DNA from: Stenopsyche tienmushanensis
Taxonomy: Eukaryota; Arthropoda; Insecta; Trichoptera; Stenopsychidae
Direction of reading: 5' to 3'
NCBI GenBank assembly: GCA_008973525.1
Contig: WACJ01000402.1
Span: 1,116,001-1,180,000 of the forward strand
Length of the DNA: 64,000 nt
Shown here: piece by piece, positions 37,956 to 47,520 of the stretch
How positions within the stretch are numbered: the first letter of the stretch is position 1
How the letters are laid out: each line of letters starts with the position of its first letter
Notes under the pieces: generated by a model
What the model saw: only the letters and a program-made list of their open reading frames with translations
What the model was told of the DNA's origin: nothing
Database searches by the model: none
Program-made: the position numbers and the translations under genes

Positions 37956-39360
37956 ATATTATGAATCGGGTTTTAGTGAGGCACTCTCGGATGTATCGAT
38001 TGTTGTTAGCTCCGATTTGACATCTCCACGATTCACAAAAGCGTCCTTATAATTTATTCATCTGAGCTATTCTGGGGTTTTGAATCGTCTGCTTTAATTG
38101 AACCTTTTTAATTTGTACTTGTATTTCTTGAATCACTCCGTTGGAAGTCTATTGCGGAGTCATCGTAGATCTCGTCGACTTGGCTTATTGTTATCCGAGA
38201 CGCGCAGTCAACTCAATTATGTTGTGTGTCGCTTTACAAAATTATATTTAAATTTAATGTAAATCGATGCTGGAAATTTTCATCATCCGATGGTTGATTG
38301 CCTTGTAGAATTTTAAATTTGATCAATTCGACGGCCCGAGTCCCGAGGGGCACGCTCTACATTTTAAGCGTCCTTAAGGAGTCGCCCCCTTTTGTTACTC
38401 GACCTCAATTCCTTTGTGTTTAAAGAGCTAAATGCTTTTTTTGTTCGTCCCTTATGATTGATCAATCCGCGCGCTTTCGGTTAACGCACCGAATCATCAT
38501 GCGTTTCGTTTAGTCGTCGACGCCGTTCGTCGAGACGTCGGACCCCGTCGCTCGGTCTCACTTTGCTCCGAGCCTTTTTTTAAAATTCGAATTACGCTCT
38601 CGCCGTATATACCAATTATGCTCTCCGATGATAACATTTAGCATTTTGAAGCGAAAACATATTTTTCTCGGCTCTCATATTGTGTTTCAGCATCCCCCAT
38701 TTATTATTCACCTTTTCGCGGGAGCTTTTTTTAAGTATCGGAGGCTCTTCAATATCCCCGACGCGCCGGGGGCTTCCTGGGGGAAATCTATTGTCATTTT
38801 ATTTTCCCGTCGACCCCGTGACAAGCGACCGTTAATATGAATAATTTTTATTTACATCTTTCGCATTATTTGCCTACGAAAAAGTGCGTTATTAATTAAA
38901 AATATAATAATAGTATATACGACCGTGGAGGAAGCCGGAAAAAGAAAAAAAACGGGCGCTCCTTTTAAAGGTCGGGAACGAAAATAGATTTATTTAAATG
39001 TAAAGTAAGCGTATTATACTCGCAAAAGACCTTTCATTACATAACATGCACAGGACCGAGAAAAATATTTTATCTCGACTATTTTTTGAAGTAAAGCTTC
39101 TATAGGACAAATTGGCTTGAACGTCACAAAAAATGAAACCCCAAACGACAGTTGTCGAAACACAGTATAAAGCAACCACTACACCAGAAGCAAGCCTATT
39201 TTATTATATTCTAGCGAATACCCGGCATGCGTTGCAATGCCATAAGCGCTTAATATTCATTAGAAAAGAAACCCAGTACGTGGTTTATTCGCTAGAGTAA
39301 AGCTGGGATCCAAAAGCATATGCACACTCGCTCTCATTCGATCATGGTGCATCCATACGA
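37956..39360. other. intronic DNA, no gene recognised
   Basis: GC-richer patches lie at about 38510-38570. Nothing supported. Confidence 0.4.
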
Positions 39361-39364
39361 TATT

Positions 39365-39612
39365 TTTACTATGCTTATATTATTCCCGCAAGTGTTAACA
39401 GTAAATTGACAAAGTTTTATCGCAATCAGATGACCGGTATGAAAACGCATTAAATACGGACAAACAAACATTTATTTTTATATATTAGACTATGCCTATG
39501 TTACTCGCGCAATCCTTAGCAATAAGTGGACGTAGTTTCATCGCAATCTGATGAACGGTATGGCAGCACATTACATACGAACAAACAAAGATTAATTTTT
39601 ATATATTAGATT
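39365..39612 (+). repeat. two tandem copies of a 120-bp unit
   Basis: CTATGCTTATATTATTCCCG through ATCGCAATCAGATGACCGGT and GACAAACAAACATTTATTTT to TATATATTAGAC is repeated directly from about 39489 to 39612 with substitutions. The ATCGCAATCTGATGAACGGT + GAACAAACAAAG + AT-rich ending resembles 3' tails of RTE-type non-LTR elements, which often carry such short tandem units. That assignment is inference. Confidence 0.6.
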
Positions 39613-40015
39613 ATACAACGCACAGACAATATGCGATTGAACCGGGTTTTAAGAGCTAATTAGAGCTTAATATCGATTTTTTAATGATCGGGTGCTCTCA
39701 TAGTGATTAATTTTCAAAATGGAGCAAATTGGCTTGCGAATTCTAACGGAATAACGTCTGAATTATTTTTTCAGCGGAAAAAACTTTTATCCAAAGGCAT
39801 TATTAAAGTCCACCGAATGACTTTGACTGTTTGAATTGAGATTTCGCTTTGAAATACGAATAGCTCAGATTCCACCCTTTATCTTCTTCCCCCCTGAGTT
39901 GTATACTTTATGAAAACTTATACGACACCTTCAATGGACTTTGATTGTCCTGTCTGTGTTTCAAATGTTCGACTTAAAAATAAATCAATGTTCAAATCAT
40001 TTTATTTGCAGTTGC

Positions 40016-40100
40016 GCCCGGTGTACATGAGGCTAGTTTTTCATGTTAGCATAGCAAGCTAGTAAATCTAGCTTATAAACGAAGCTAGTTTGCTATTCTA
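40016..40100 (+). repeat. short repeat with GAGGCTAG end
   Basis: GCCCGGTGTACATGAGGCTAG at 40016 recurs as GTCCGATGTACACGAGACTAG at 57308 and GCCCGGTGCACATGAGGCTAG at 63921. Here it is followed by several CTAGTT/GCTAGT boxes in both orientations. The precise boundary shared by three loci suggests one end of a small transposon. Confidence 0.6.
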
Positions 40101-40670
40101 TCTTGAATAATAATCTAAATTTTTTTTAGCATAAAAACATTTTTAAATATGTTTCCTTCTTCCTTGGATAAACATAGGGACAAATAATTAGGCTTGTTGA
40201 TTTTCAAGGAACGAAACGCCAATAACCCACGGAGTAAGCTGTCGTGGGTCCCTCGAGACTCCGACCCTTTTATTTTGCGCCTTTTCCGCCCTTCAACCTT
40301 CCTTCCTTCAAAATGGATTACACAACCTCTACGCTCATGATTATGTTGCCTTTGTGACAGCTCTGGTGACATAGTCTTTAGATTATTTATGGTCTCGTAT
40401 TTGAAATACAACGGCCGAATCTTGTTCATTTTTTTGGTTCCGTATTCCAACTTACAAATGGAATATTCTTTGTCTCCTGAGGGACCTACTCATGTTGTTC
40501 TTTGTTTGCTTCATAAAAAATATCCCGCTTTAATAAAGTTACATTGTATTAATACAATCTGCAAACAGTAAAATTACATACAATGTATTTAAAAAGTATG
40601 ATTATAATCATTTGATGCTTTTTTTTAAATTTTGAACACATATTAAAGATATTTTTATTGTTTGTTACAG

Positions 40671-40745
40671 AAACCAAACAGGAGCTAGAAGATCTAATGG
40701 CTGATATAAAAAAAACAGCTAACAAAGTTCGAGCAAAATTAAAAG
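40671..40745 (+). CDS. Syx1A: Syntaxin-1A exon, Habc domain part 1
   Basis: Part of the plasma-membrane t-SNARE syntaxin-1A, which pairs with SNAP-25 and synaptobrevin to drive neurotransmitter vesicle fusion. The acceptor TTTGTTACAG ends at 40670 and the donor GTATTC starts at 40746. The exon supplies the last two bases of one codon, 24 codons, and one base of the next. It reads [20 protein letters not shown] then AKLK, near-identical to the Drosophila protein at about residues 68-91, within the autoinhibitory three-helix Habc bundle. The 5' coding exons are not in the window. The preceding intron therefore extends beyond the left edge and is at least 40.67 kb. Confidence 0.95.
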
Positions 40746-40824
40746 GTATTCGACGCGATGTTTCTACTCGATAAATTTGTATTCGTAGACATGCAATTCT
40801 AAAACCCCAATTTTATCTTTGCAG

Positions 40825-41081
40825 TTATAGAACAAAATATCGATCAGGAGGAACAAACGAATAAGTCATCAGCAGATTTGCGAATAAGAAAAACACAGCA
40901 TTCAACATTGAGTCGTAAATTTGTGGAAGTAATGAGTGAATATAACCGCACACAGACAGATTATAGGGAACGATGCAAAGGCAGAATACAGAGACAATTA
41001 GAAATTACTGGTCGCACCACAACAAACGAGGAACTCGAAGAGATGTTAGAACAGGGCAACTCGGCAGTTTTTACTCAGGGG
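40825..41081 (+). CDS. Syx1A: Syntaxin-1A exon, Habc part 2 and linker
   Basis: A 79-bp intron separates it from the previous exon. The acceptor ATCTTTGCAG ends at 40824 and the donor GTGAGA starts at 41082. With the split Val codon it encodes about 86 residues: [60 protein letters not shown], then [18 protein letters not shown] and SAVFTQG. This is the rest of Habc (helices Hb-Hc) and the linker that folds over the SNARE helix in the closed, Unc18/Munc18-bound state. Phase at the 3' end is 0. No in-frame stops, so the gene appears functional. Confidence 0.95.
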
Positions 41082-41178
41082 GTGAGATGATCAGTTCACG
41101 CAGATTTTGTAATATTGTCAGTTTGGCCATGGAGAAAATGATATCTATTGTTCACAAACAAATCCTTGGATTTTTCAG

Positions 41179-41316
41179 ATTATAATGGAAACGCAGCAGG
41201 CAAAACAAACTTTGGCCGATATCGAAGCACGGCATGCGGACATCATCAAATTGGAAAATTCAATCAGAGAATTACACGGCATGTTTATGGACATGGCAAT
41301 GCTGGTCGAAAGCCAG
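41179..41316 (+). CDS. Syx1A: Syntaxin-1A exon, first half of SNARE motif
   Basis: Forty-six codons in phase 0, with acceptor GATTTTTCAG ending at 41178 and donor GTCAGA at 41317. It reads [46 protein letters not shown]. This is the N-terminal half of the Qa-SNARE helix, layers -7 to 0. The last residue is the zero-layer Gln (Q226 in rat numbering), so the exon boundary falls exactly at the centre of the SNARE complex. The following intron of about 1.8 kb carries a mariner relic and a LINE tail. Confidence 0.95.
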
Positions 41317-41483
41317 GTCAGATAACTTAAATTTGATTTTTTAATGATTAACTATACATATGAAAACATATTTCAAGTGATTATTAAAATATTAAACCTT
41401 TCCACTCGTATGTCGACATTATGTTGGCAAAATTTTAAACTCGTACGTATTCATTATTTTCGCTATTATGATATATACAAGGC

Positions 41484-41832
41484 ATGTCCAGAAAGTATGA
41501 ATATGAAACATTATTTTTCGACATAGTCGCCTTCCTTTTTTATCCCTCGGCTGTGAACCGAGGGATAAGCTTTGCAATGCCTTCGTCAAAAAAGTCTCCT
41601 GTTGATGTTTTAATCCAGGATTTGGATTTTTAATATTTGTGGCAAAAATTCAATTAGGCAAATCCCTTTACGATCTAAAAGGCAGTAACCATGATTTTTT
41701 GGGCCGAAACAACAGTTTGAATATTTTTGCTGATGGTAAGGAGGGATGTCGCCACTGCATTGATTGTCTTTTCATCTTAGGGTTGTAGTGGGTCATCCAT
41801 GTTTCGTCGCTAGTCACAATAAAGTGAAGAAA
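41484..41832 (-). mobile_element. mariner relic in Syx1A intron
   Basis: The left end GGCATGTCCAGAAAGTATG at about 41482 looks like a mariner terminal repeat. On the minus strand, 41700-41815 reads VTSDETWMTHYNPKMKRQSM then QWRHPSLPS, the first-Asp catalytic block, and 41500-41620 gives the extreme C-terminal block ending in a RRLCRKIMF-type sequence. The middle with the other two Asp residues is deleted and stops are present. It abuts the non-LTR fragment that begins near 41850. Confidence 0.8.
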
Positions 41833-41849
41833 TCATCTGAAAATCTGTA

Positions 41850-42430
41850 ACGGCTCCCTCCGATTGGGACACGCAGATCCATGGGAAGATAATGCAATGC
41901 ATTTGGCCTTTGCTGACAACATTGACATCATGGCTAAATTGAAATCGGAGGCTTTGGTGGCGCTTACGTCTATCGACAGAGCTTCTGCTAATTTCGGCAT
42001 AAAAATCTACTATGCGATGCGCCTAGAGAGGCTCGAGAGAAAAAATTTTGGAAGAGGTCAAATCGTGAGATCAAAGACATGTATGGCAAAGTGTCAATAA
42101 CAAGTTTCGTTAGAACCCGCCGTCTCCAGTGGGCAGGCCATGTGGTACGGATGCCGACTAATAGAGTCCCTCGAACCATTTTGGATTCGGAGCCAAATGG
42201 CAGTAGACCTTTCGGAAGACCTCGGCTACGCTGGGGTGATCAAGTCAATAAAGACGCCGCACGTCTGGGCCTGGGAAATTGGAGTGAGGAGGCCCAGGAC
42301 AGACAGTTGGCCGGAGCTCTCTTATAGGGCTGAAGGAGCCAGTCAAAGTAAAAGAAAAAAAGTAAGTACTATAACAACAGCATACAGTCGATTGAGACAT
42401 ACGACCCTGCGTTCAACACCTTGGTCTTGA
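41850..42430 (+). mobile_element. non-LTR retrotransposon 3' fragment
   Basis: The frame at 41864 reads HLAFADNIDIMAKLKSEALV then ALTSIDRASANFGIKI, the reverse-transcriptase palm motif (FADD changed to FADN), followed after a frameshift by 42079-42327: TSFVRTRRLQWAGHVVRM, GSRPFGRPRLRWGDQV and a final GNWSEEAQDRQ. This is the conserved C-terminal region of RTE/Jockey-like LINE polyproteins. The thumb is mostly deleted, one frameshift separates the parts, and the second catalytic Asp is replaced by Asn, so it is inactive. Confidence 0.85.
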
Positions 42431-43098
42431 ATCCAGTTTTGCCAACTCAAGCGAAAACGAAGACCACAGAGCATCAGTACTCTTACTTTGTGGATATGCC
42501 TAATATCGATAATTTTTAAAATACAGATCTCTGCGCCTATATGTACATATTTTTCCTAAAAATGTGTTACATGTGAAAATGTACAAAAATTTTATCATTT
42601 TCTGAATAAGATTTTCTCTTTTTTTATCGATAACGATTTAAATGCAGATGACATCAAAATACAACTATGATAACGATAATCGTATTCCAATAAATAAAAC
42701 TTCAAAAACTTTCATCTGTTATCTTTTTAGAGAGTTTTGAAATGCGTTTGAAATTCATATTCTCGGGTTAAAATGAAATCAATGATTAGCTAGCGCTACC
42801 TCTATCTAAAAATAAATGCGAGTGGAAAGGGTTATAATTCAATTATTAAAATTACTTTTGATGTATCTTTATTAACCATCCTTTTGATGTATCTTTATTA
42901 ACAAATACTATATAATTTGTACCGTATTTGAAAATAAACCTGTTTTTTAAATCACCCTGCCAAATAAATTGGGCATATTTTAAGCTCATATGCTGAAAAC
43001 TGAAAGATTATCCATGGATGATTCTTGCAAATGATATTTCATGTAGACTTTTGCGAAGAACTTGATTGATTTAAACAAATTGTACAATACGATCACAG
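42431..43098 (+). other. Syx1A intron, no further feature
   Basis: AT-rich intron sequence leading to the acceptor of the first alternative SNARE exon. There is a short local duplication, TTTTGATGTATCTTTATTAA, at about 42856 and 42882. Confidence 0.6.
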
Positions 43099-43209
43099 GG
43101 TGAGATGATAGATCGCATAGAATATCATGTGGAGCATGCAGTAGATTATGTGCAGACAGCTACACAAGAAACAAAGAAAGCTCTCAAATACCAGAGCAAG
43201 GCCCGTCGG
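43099..43209 (+). CDS. Syx1A: Syntaxin-1A alternative exon 4a (canonical SNARE half)
   Basis: Thirty-seven codons, phase 0 at both ends; acceptor CGATCACAG ends at 43098, donor GTGAGT at 43210. It reads [37 protein letters not shown], the canonical neuronal sequence of the C-terminal half of the Qa-SNARE helix (layers +1 to +8) and the basic juxtamembrane linker. Core-layer residues after the zero-layer Gln are I, I, V, A, V, A, T, A. A second exon of identical length and phase lies 907 bp downstream, so only one of the two is expected in a given mRNA. The next codon pair, K-K, comes from whichever membrane-anchor exon is joined. Confidence 0.95.
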
Positions 43210-44116
43210 GTGAGTCCCCTGTCCCAAACTGCACAGACAATTTTACATGCATTGCTAATTTGAGTTTTTTTTGTTTGTTTTTTCCAAATTCCCCCGTTTA
43301 TAATCCCATTCCCGTCACATTCCGTGTCAAACATCCATTATCTCTTATTGTTTGTTCACAATGTATTCTGCAATTATATTTTTTTAATTATTGCTTTCTC
43401 GTGCTTTAATAACAGACACTTTCATTCCAAATATTTCATACAATTAATATTTATCAATTCATAACTTGTCTTCATTTTCACTTCTTATAATGGCGATATT
43501 TTTAATGCATATTTGTATGTTTATATCTATTATAATAACTATTTTTCATAAACTAAATGTATTTGTCTCTAACATCTGTGTCTAACATGTATTTTGCCTT
43601 TGTCATTTTCTGGGTCTCATTCATATATCGGTGCTTACTAACTGTGTTATTTTATGAAACTTATAACTGCATATGTGTTAATTGTATATATATGTTACAA
43701 AATTGTTATTTTTTTTTCGATGCTTCTGTAACTATGTCTGTCTAATGTCTGCAACTAATATAATTAAAAATGATACATTTAATAATACGAATGAATTTCG
43801 TAAATCTTCACTTGATCTTACTTGCTGTCATCCTTGTCCTGTTAATGCACTTAATATCTTATGTATGTTCTTAATGAAAATATTTGATGTTAACTTCTAT
43901 GAATGTCAGCATTTTAATATACTTACTTTTTGATATTGAACTGATATGTATACATTAATTTTTGCCGATGAAATGTACTAACGAAAACTGTATGAGTAAT
44001 CTTATGGTTAATCTATACTTAACACAACTTTTCTATGGCCATGGTAAATTCGTAGACAACTTCCACTTAGACTTGTTTCCCTATCTGGCCGATACTTCCC
44101 CTCCTATACCTCACAG

Positions 44117-44227
44117 GGTGAGAGAATGGACAGCATTGAATATCAAGTATCGAAAGCTAAGGATTACGTTGAAGATGCTCAGACCAACGTTGTTACTGCA
44201 GCATATTATCAAACGAAAGCTAGAAAG
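44117..44227 (+). CDS. Syx1A: Syntaxin-1A alternative exon 4b (variant SNARE half)
   Basis: Same length (37 codons), same phase (0/0) and same position in the protein as exon 4a; acceptor ATACCTCACAG, donor GTAACA at 44228. It reads GERMDSIEYQVSKAKDYVED, AQTNVVTAAYYQTKARK. Aligned without gaps to 4a, about half of the residues match, and the +1 to +8 layers are M, I, V, A, V, A, V, A, all suitable for the four-helix core. Surface residues differ strongly: for example H-A-V to K-A-K and K-K-A to V-T-A, and the juxtamembrane linker ends RK rather than RR. No stops. It is best read as a functional mutually exclusive exon; inclusion of both would insert 37 residues and break the heptad register. 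Confidence 0.9.
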
Positions 44228-44780
44228 GTAACAGGGTTCTTCAACGAAGAATAAAAATATTTATGTAATCTTTTTAGAGTGCTTTTTCTCGCATTTTTAT
44301 TCTTTCGAATCGAATTAATGTTGTAAATTATTAAAAATGAAAAGTTAAATTGTTATTTATTATGATTACAAATTTTATAATATGGTTCTTATTTTCTTAT
44401 ATGAACATTTGAAATGATACTCATTTTAATGTTATTATTATACATTAATATTTCAGACCGTTGCTATATTTTAAGATCGTGCACTTAGTGTGATATCTAC
44501 GCTAAATAATTGATAAGCTGGTTTTGTTTTGAGAAACAATTTAATCTCTCGTATTGTAATGAACACTCACTCAGTATGTAGAATTTTCAATAAATAATAG
44601 CATATTTTAACGCATTCATAACACTGATAAATCATCGCTAGATACTGCTTGCATATATTTTAGTATTTTTTTTTAATAACGTCATATAAGCACCAATATT
44701 CAACTAAGTCTTTACATGTAAATAGTCCATTTTGTTTGGTATTTTGTAGTTAAATTAGATATTCATCACATTTATTGCTG
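44228..44780 (+). other. Syx1A intron, no further feature
   Basis: AT-rich, no supported element. Confidence 0.5.
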
Positions 44781-44890
44781 TAGGTAGTCCCACGGCTAAG
44801 CGTTTGGACTCGTAACTCAATCATTTTGGGTTAAAATCCTACAGAAGATGTGGACCACATTTTTAAAATCATACATACGCCAAGAAAAAT
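44781..44890 (+). repeat. tRNA-derived SINE-like unit, copy 1
   Basis: CACGGCTAAGCGTTTGGACT resembles a Pol III A box plus D-arm, and GGGTTAAAATCCT at 44828 a B box. A GGACCACATTTTTAAAA stretch follows. The same 3' part (GCGACCACATTTTTAAAA) and a comparable tRNA-like head occur at 51637-51740. The B box is degenerate and the cloverleaf imperfect, so I read it as a SINE head rather than a functional tRNA. Confidence 0.5.
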
Positions 44891-45951
44891 CATGTCAAAA
44901 TGGGTTGGCAATGCTAAAAGGGATTGCTTAAAGTCACCTAAAAAAAGTATACATTATTACTAGGTGTAATTTTTAAAGGGATTGCAATATAATTAGAATG
45001 ATCATATTTGTATTAAGGTATTTTAACCCTAGATTACTAATCATATTTTTATTTACACCGTCACATCGATTGATGATTTGACGATTGACGTACGTACACA
45101 CAGAGAGTACGCCCCGGTTACTAATTTGCTTATTAAAAAACGGTACTGAATAGGGCGAGGAAGGTTTGTGAACATTCATACGTATCAAATGCATTTCGAG
45201 TCTGTAGTCTGTGAGACTAATGATTAGTGATCCCATGATGGCCTCAAGGCGGTGCTCGCGACTCAACAAGCGCTAGGAATTCGGCAGGCAGACGGCAGTT
45301 ACGAAATGTTGCATTGAGCAAATCGTCTCTACGTCGTTATATGTATTTAAAGCAACTACGTCCTCACCATTCGTAGATATTTCTTTAAAAGATGTATCAA
45401 CAGTCGGCATTCATATTCGTCATTCTCGATCGATGCTATTACCATGGTTTATATATATCGTTGATTGAATGTGGGTTAAACTTAAAGTACTGCTTATGCC
45501 ATTCTCGCACGAAAATATGTTATGTGTAAATTTAGGTGTTGGAATTTTTTTCTAAACATGTCCGTCAGCTTACCTGCTTTGAAATTCGAAAACATGCAAG
45601 TCTTTCAACAACGATAACGTTTCAACATGGAGCATTAAATATATACGTTTGAAAGACTTGTATGTGATAATATGTTGTTTTTATTTTAAGGTGTTCGGCT
45701 TTTGTAGTTTATTATTTATTTTTTCACCTTATTAAAAATGCATTTAATTTATACATGGAGTACATGAATAATTTCACTGTGTTACAGCTGTTTTGGCAAT
45801 AACATTTTCTTCGATCTGGGTCGTGGTATAAGTTTTGATGGGTTCTGCAAAAGATTTCTACGCATTGGTATAATTTTCAAACATTTTAAATTTATTATAA
45901 AATGAAGGTTTTTCTGAAATTTTCAAAGCCACAGAAGGTCGCTTTTATAAC

Positions 45952-46067
45952 GGTGCGACAGAGAAACTACCTTATTTGAAACGCGTGGTCTGAAGCAACA
46001 GTTATTCCAAGAAGGAATAACTGTTTTAGGGCGCGCGTTTCAAATTAGAAAGTTTCCCGGCCGCACC
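45952..46067. repeat. long imperfect hairpin (about 116 nt)
   Basis: The sequence from GGTGCGACAGAGAAAC to its inverted partner GTTTCCCGGCCGCACC folds into one hairpin with arms of about 55 nt. The inner stem is AACAGTTATTCC/GGAATAACTGTT around a five-base loop at 46009-46013, and TTTGAAACGCG pairs with CGCGCGTTTCAAA. The GGCGCGCGTTTCAAA arm also occurs near 13765, which argues for a foldback transposon rather than a host microRNA. Confidence 0.75.
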
Positions 46068-46296
46068 TTGATATTATAAAATAAAAATAAATAAAATACA
46101 ATTCGAGTATAATTTTGTATTCCATATATAAACTAAATACATTTTTATTTAATTTATGTATTTTGTATGTCCGTCCTTCAAACGGCGGCTTTTATAAATT
46201 TAAATATTTTTTTTATGCCAAATAGTAGAACAATAAGAAGTCTTTATACGTTATTTAATGTAATTAATTGAATAACTTCATTTTGAAGTACATGGG

Positions 46297-47102
46297 TAGT
46301 CCCAGAAATACCCGACCTGATAAGGAAAACATTTTTTCCAGTGATGTTCAATAGATTCGATACTCTGTTTAACCGCCGACTCCAATTACAAATTGGTAAA
46401 TTTCGTACCACCGAATAATTATTTGATGTTTGGAAAAATAAAATAATCTGAGGGGGCTAAATTTGGCGAATAACTCATTGATTATGGGCCACCGCAATAA
46501 CGGACGTGTGATGAAACAACACATTATTTTTGCAACCAAATGCAGCCGTTTTTTCTTAATTTCACGGATGACGCTATGACTTTACCTGCAGATAAAATTG
46601 TCTTGGGCTTCTTTGGAGCCGATTCTCCCCTTTTAGTCCACTGTTCCTTTGTCGCCTCCTTTTGGAGAGCGCGGAGTGAAAAGGGTGAACGCCTGGAAAT
46701 TCTGTGTAGTGTTTAATGGATCAAAGAGAGGTGGATGATACTCCTGTGTGGCTTGTCCGAGGACACACGGAACAGACCACACAGCAGCGCAGAGCATGAA
46801 CTGAATTGTCTTAAAGAGACCAAAATACAAGTCACCGTCTGTCCGATTTTAACTTGTTAATAATATGTAAATCGACGTAAATCGATTCAGCTTTATTGTT
46901 GTAAAACATCGCCAAACACTTGATTGGAACATCCTCACTACACTGTTTTTGTTCCATTGCGAGCAAACGCGGCACTTAGTGTGCAGCGCATTTTAATGCC
47001 TACCTTGTCTACTAGCTCGCGCACTATCAGATGACAGTCGTTCAATAGTAACATTTTGTGAATTTTCTTTTTATAAAGTCGAATAAGGTACTTCTGGGAC
47101 TA
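46297..47102 (-). mobile_element. mariner element with TIRs and foreign insert
   Basis: TA at 46297-46298 is followed by GTCCCAGAAATAC, and GTACTTCTGGGAC at 47088-47100 is followed by TA: a full mariner arrangement with near-perfect inverted ends and TA duplication, about 800 bp. On the minus strand, 46560-46630 gives the GESAPKKPKTILSAGKV block and 46440-46500 a degenerate C-terminal block. The head encodes remnants near RVCSQWN. Between them, 46633-46830 is open for 65 codons and not mariner-like (see findings). Not functional. Confidence 0.8.
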
Positions 47103-47442
47103 TTCTCGTATTTTATTTTTCCAATTTAATTTTTTATAACCGAGCCTGATTGAATAAATCGGTAGGTGTTTTTACAGTATTAGTTGTTTATTTACTACAT
47201 AGTTGAACTGTATGCATACATTTTAGTTTTACATTCTACAATATTTAAAGCATGTTCAAGTACATTAAGTTTTCAATGCCGATATATACAATACACTTTT
47301 TTCTACTATCAAAATATTAATAATGATTAAAATAAAGAGCTTATTGTCTATTTCGTATTTGATTGATCATTTTATTGTTACGACGTTAGTTTATTAAACA
47401 TTTTTTTACACACATTATTTTGAATACGATTTTTGATTTCAG

Positions 47443-47520
47443 AAAAAAATCTTCATCATTATCTGCCTCACAATTACTTTGATAATCTTAATTATCATCT
47501 TGGCCACCGTCATCAAATGA
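47443..47520 (+). CDS. Syx1A: Syntaxin-1A alternative C-terminal anchor 5a
   Basis: The acceptor ATTTTTGATTTCAG ends at 47442. Twenty-five codons and a TGA: KKIFIIICLTITLIILIIIL then ATVIK. It starts with the K-K-I that opens every syntaxin-1 membrane anchor, joins in phase 0 to exon 4a or 4b, and encodes a continuous hydrophobic helix with a C-terminal lysine. It is much more Ile/Leu-rich than anchors 5b-5d and lacks their small-residue G-x-x-A/S-S pattern. No donor follows; an AT-rich 3'UTR begins directly, so this is a complete terminal exon. Likely a rapidly diverged or tissue-specific anchor; the expression pattern is unknown. Confidence 0.85.
   Translation, partial: KKIFIIICLTITLIILIIILATVIK

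Noticed and set aside
44781..44860. Functional tRNA gene
   Set aside because: The B box is degenerate (GGGTTAAAATCCT), I could not form a good acceptor stem, and the unit shares a downstream body with another locus, so SINE is more likely.
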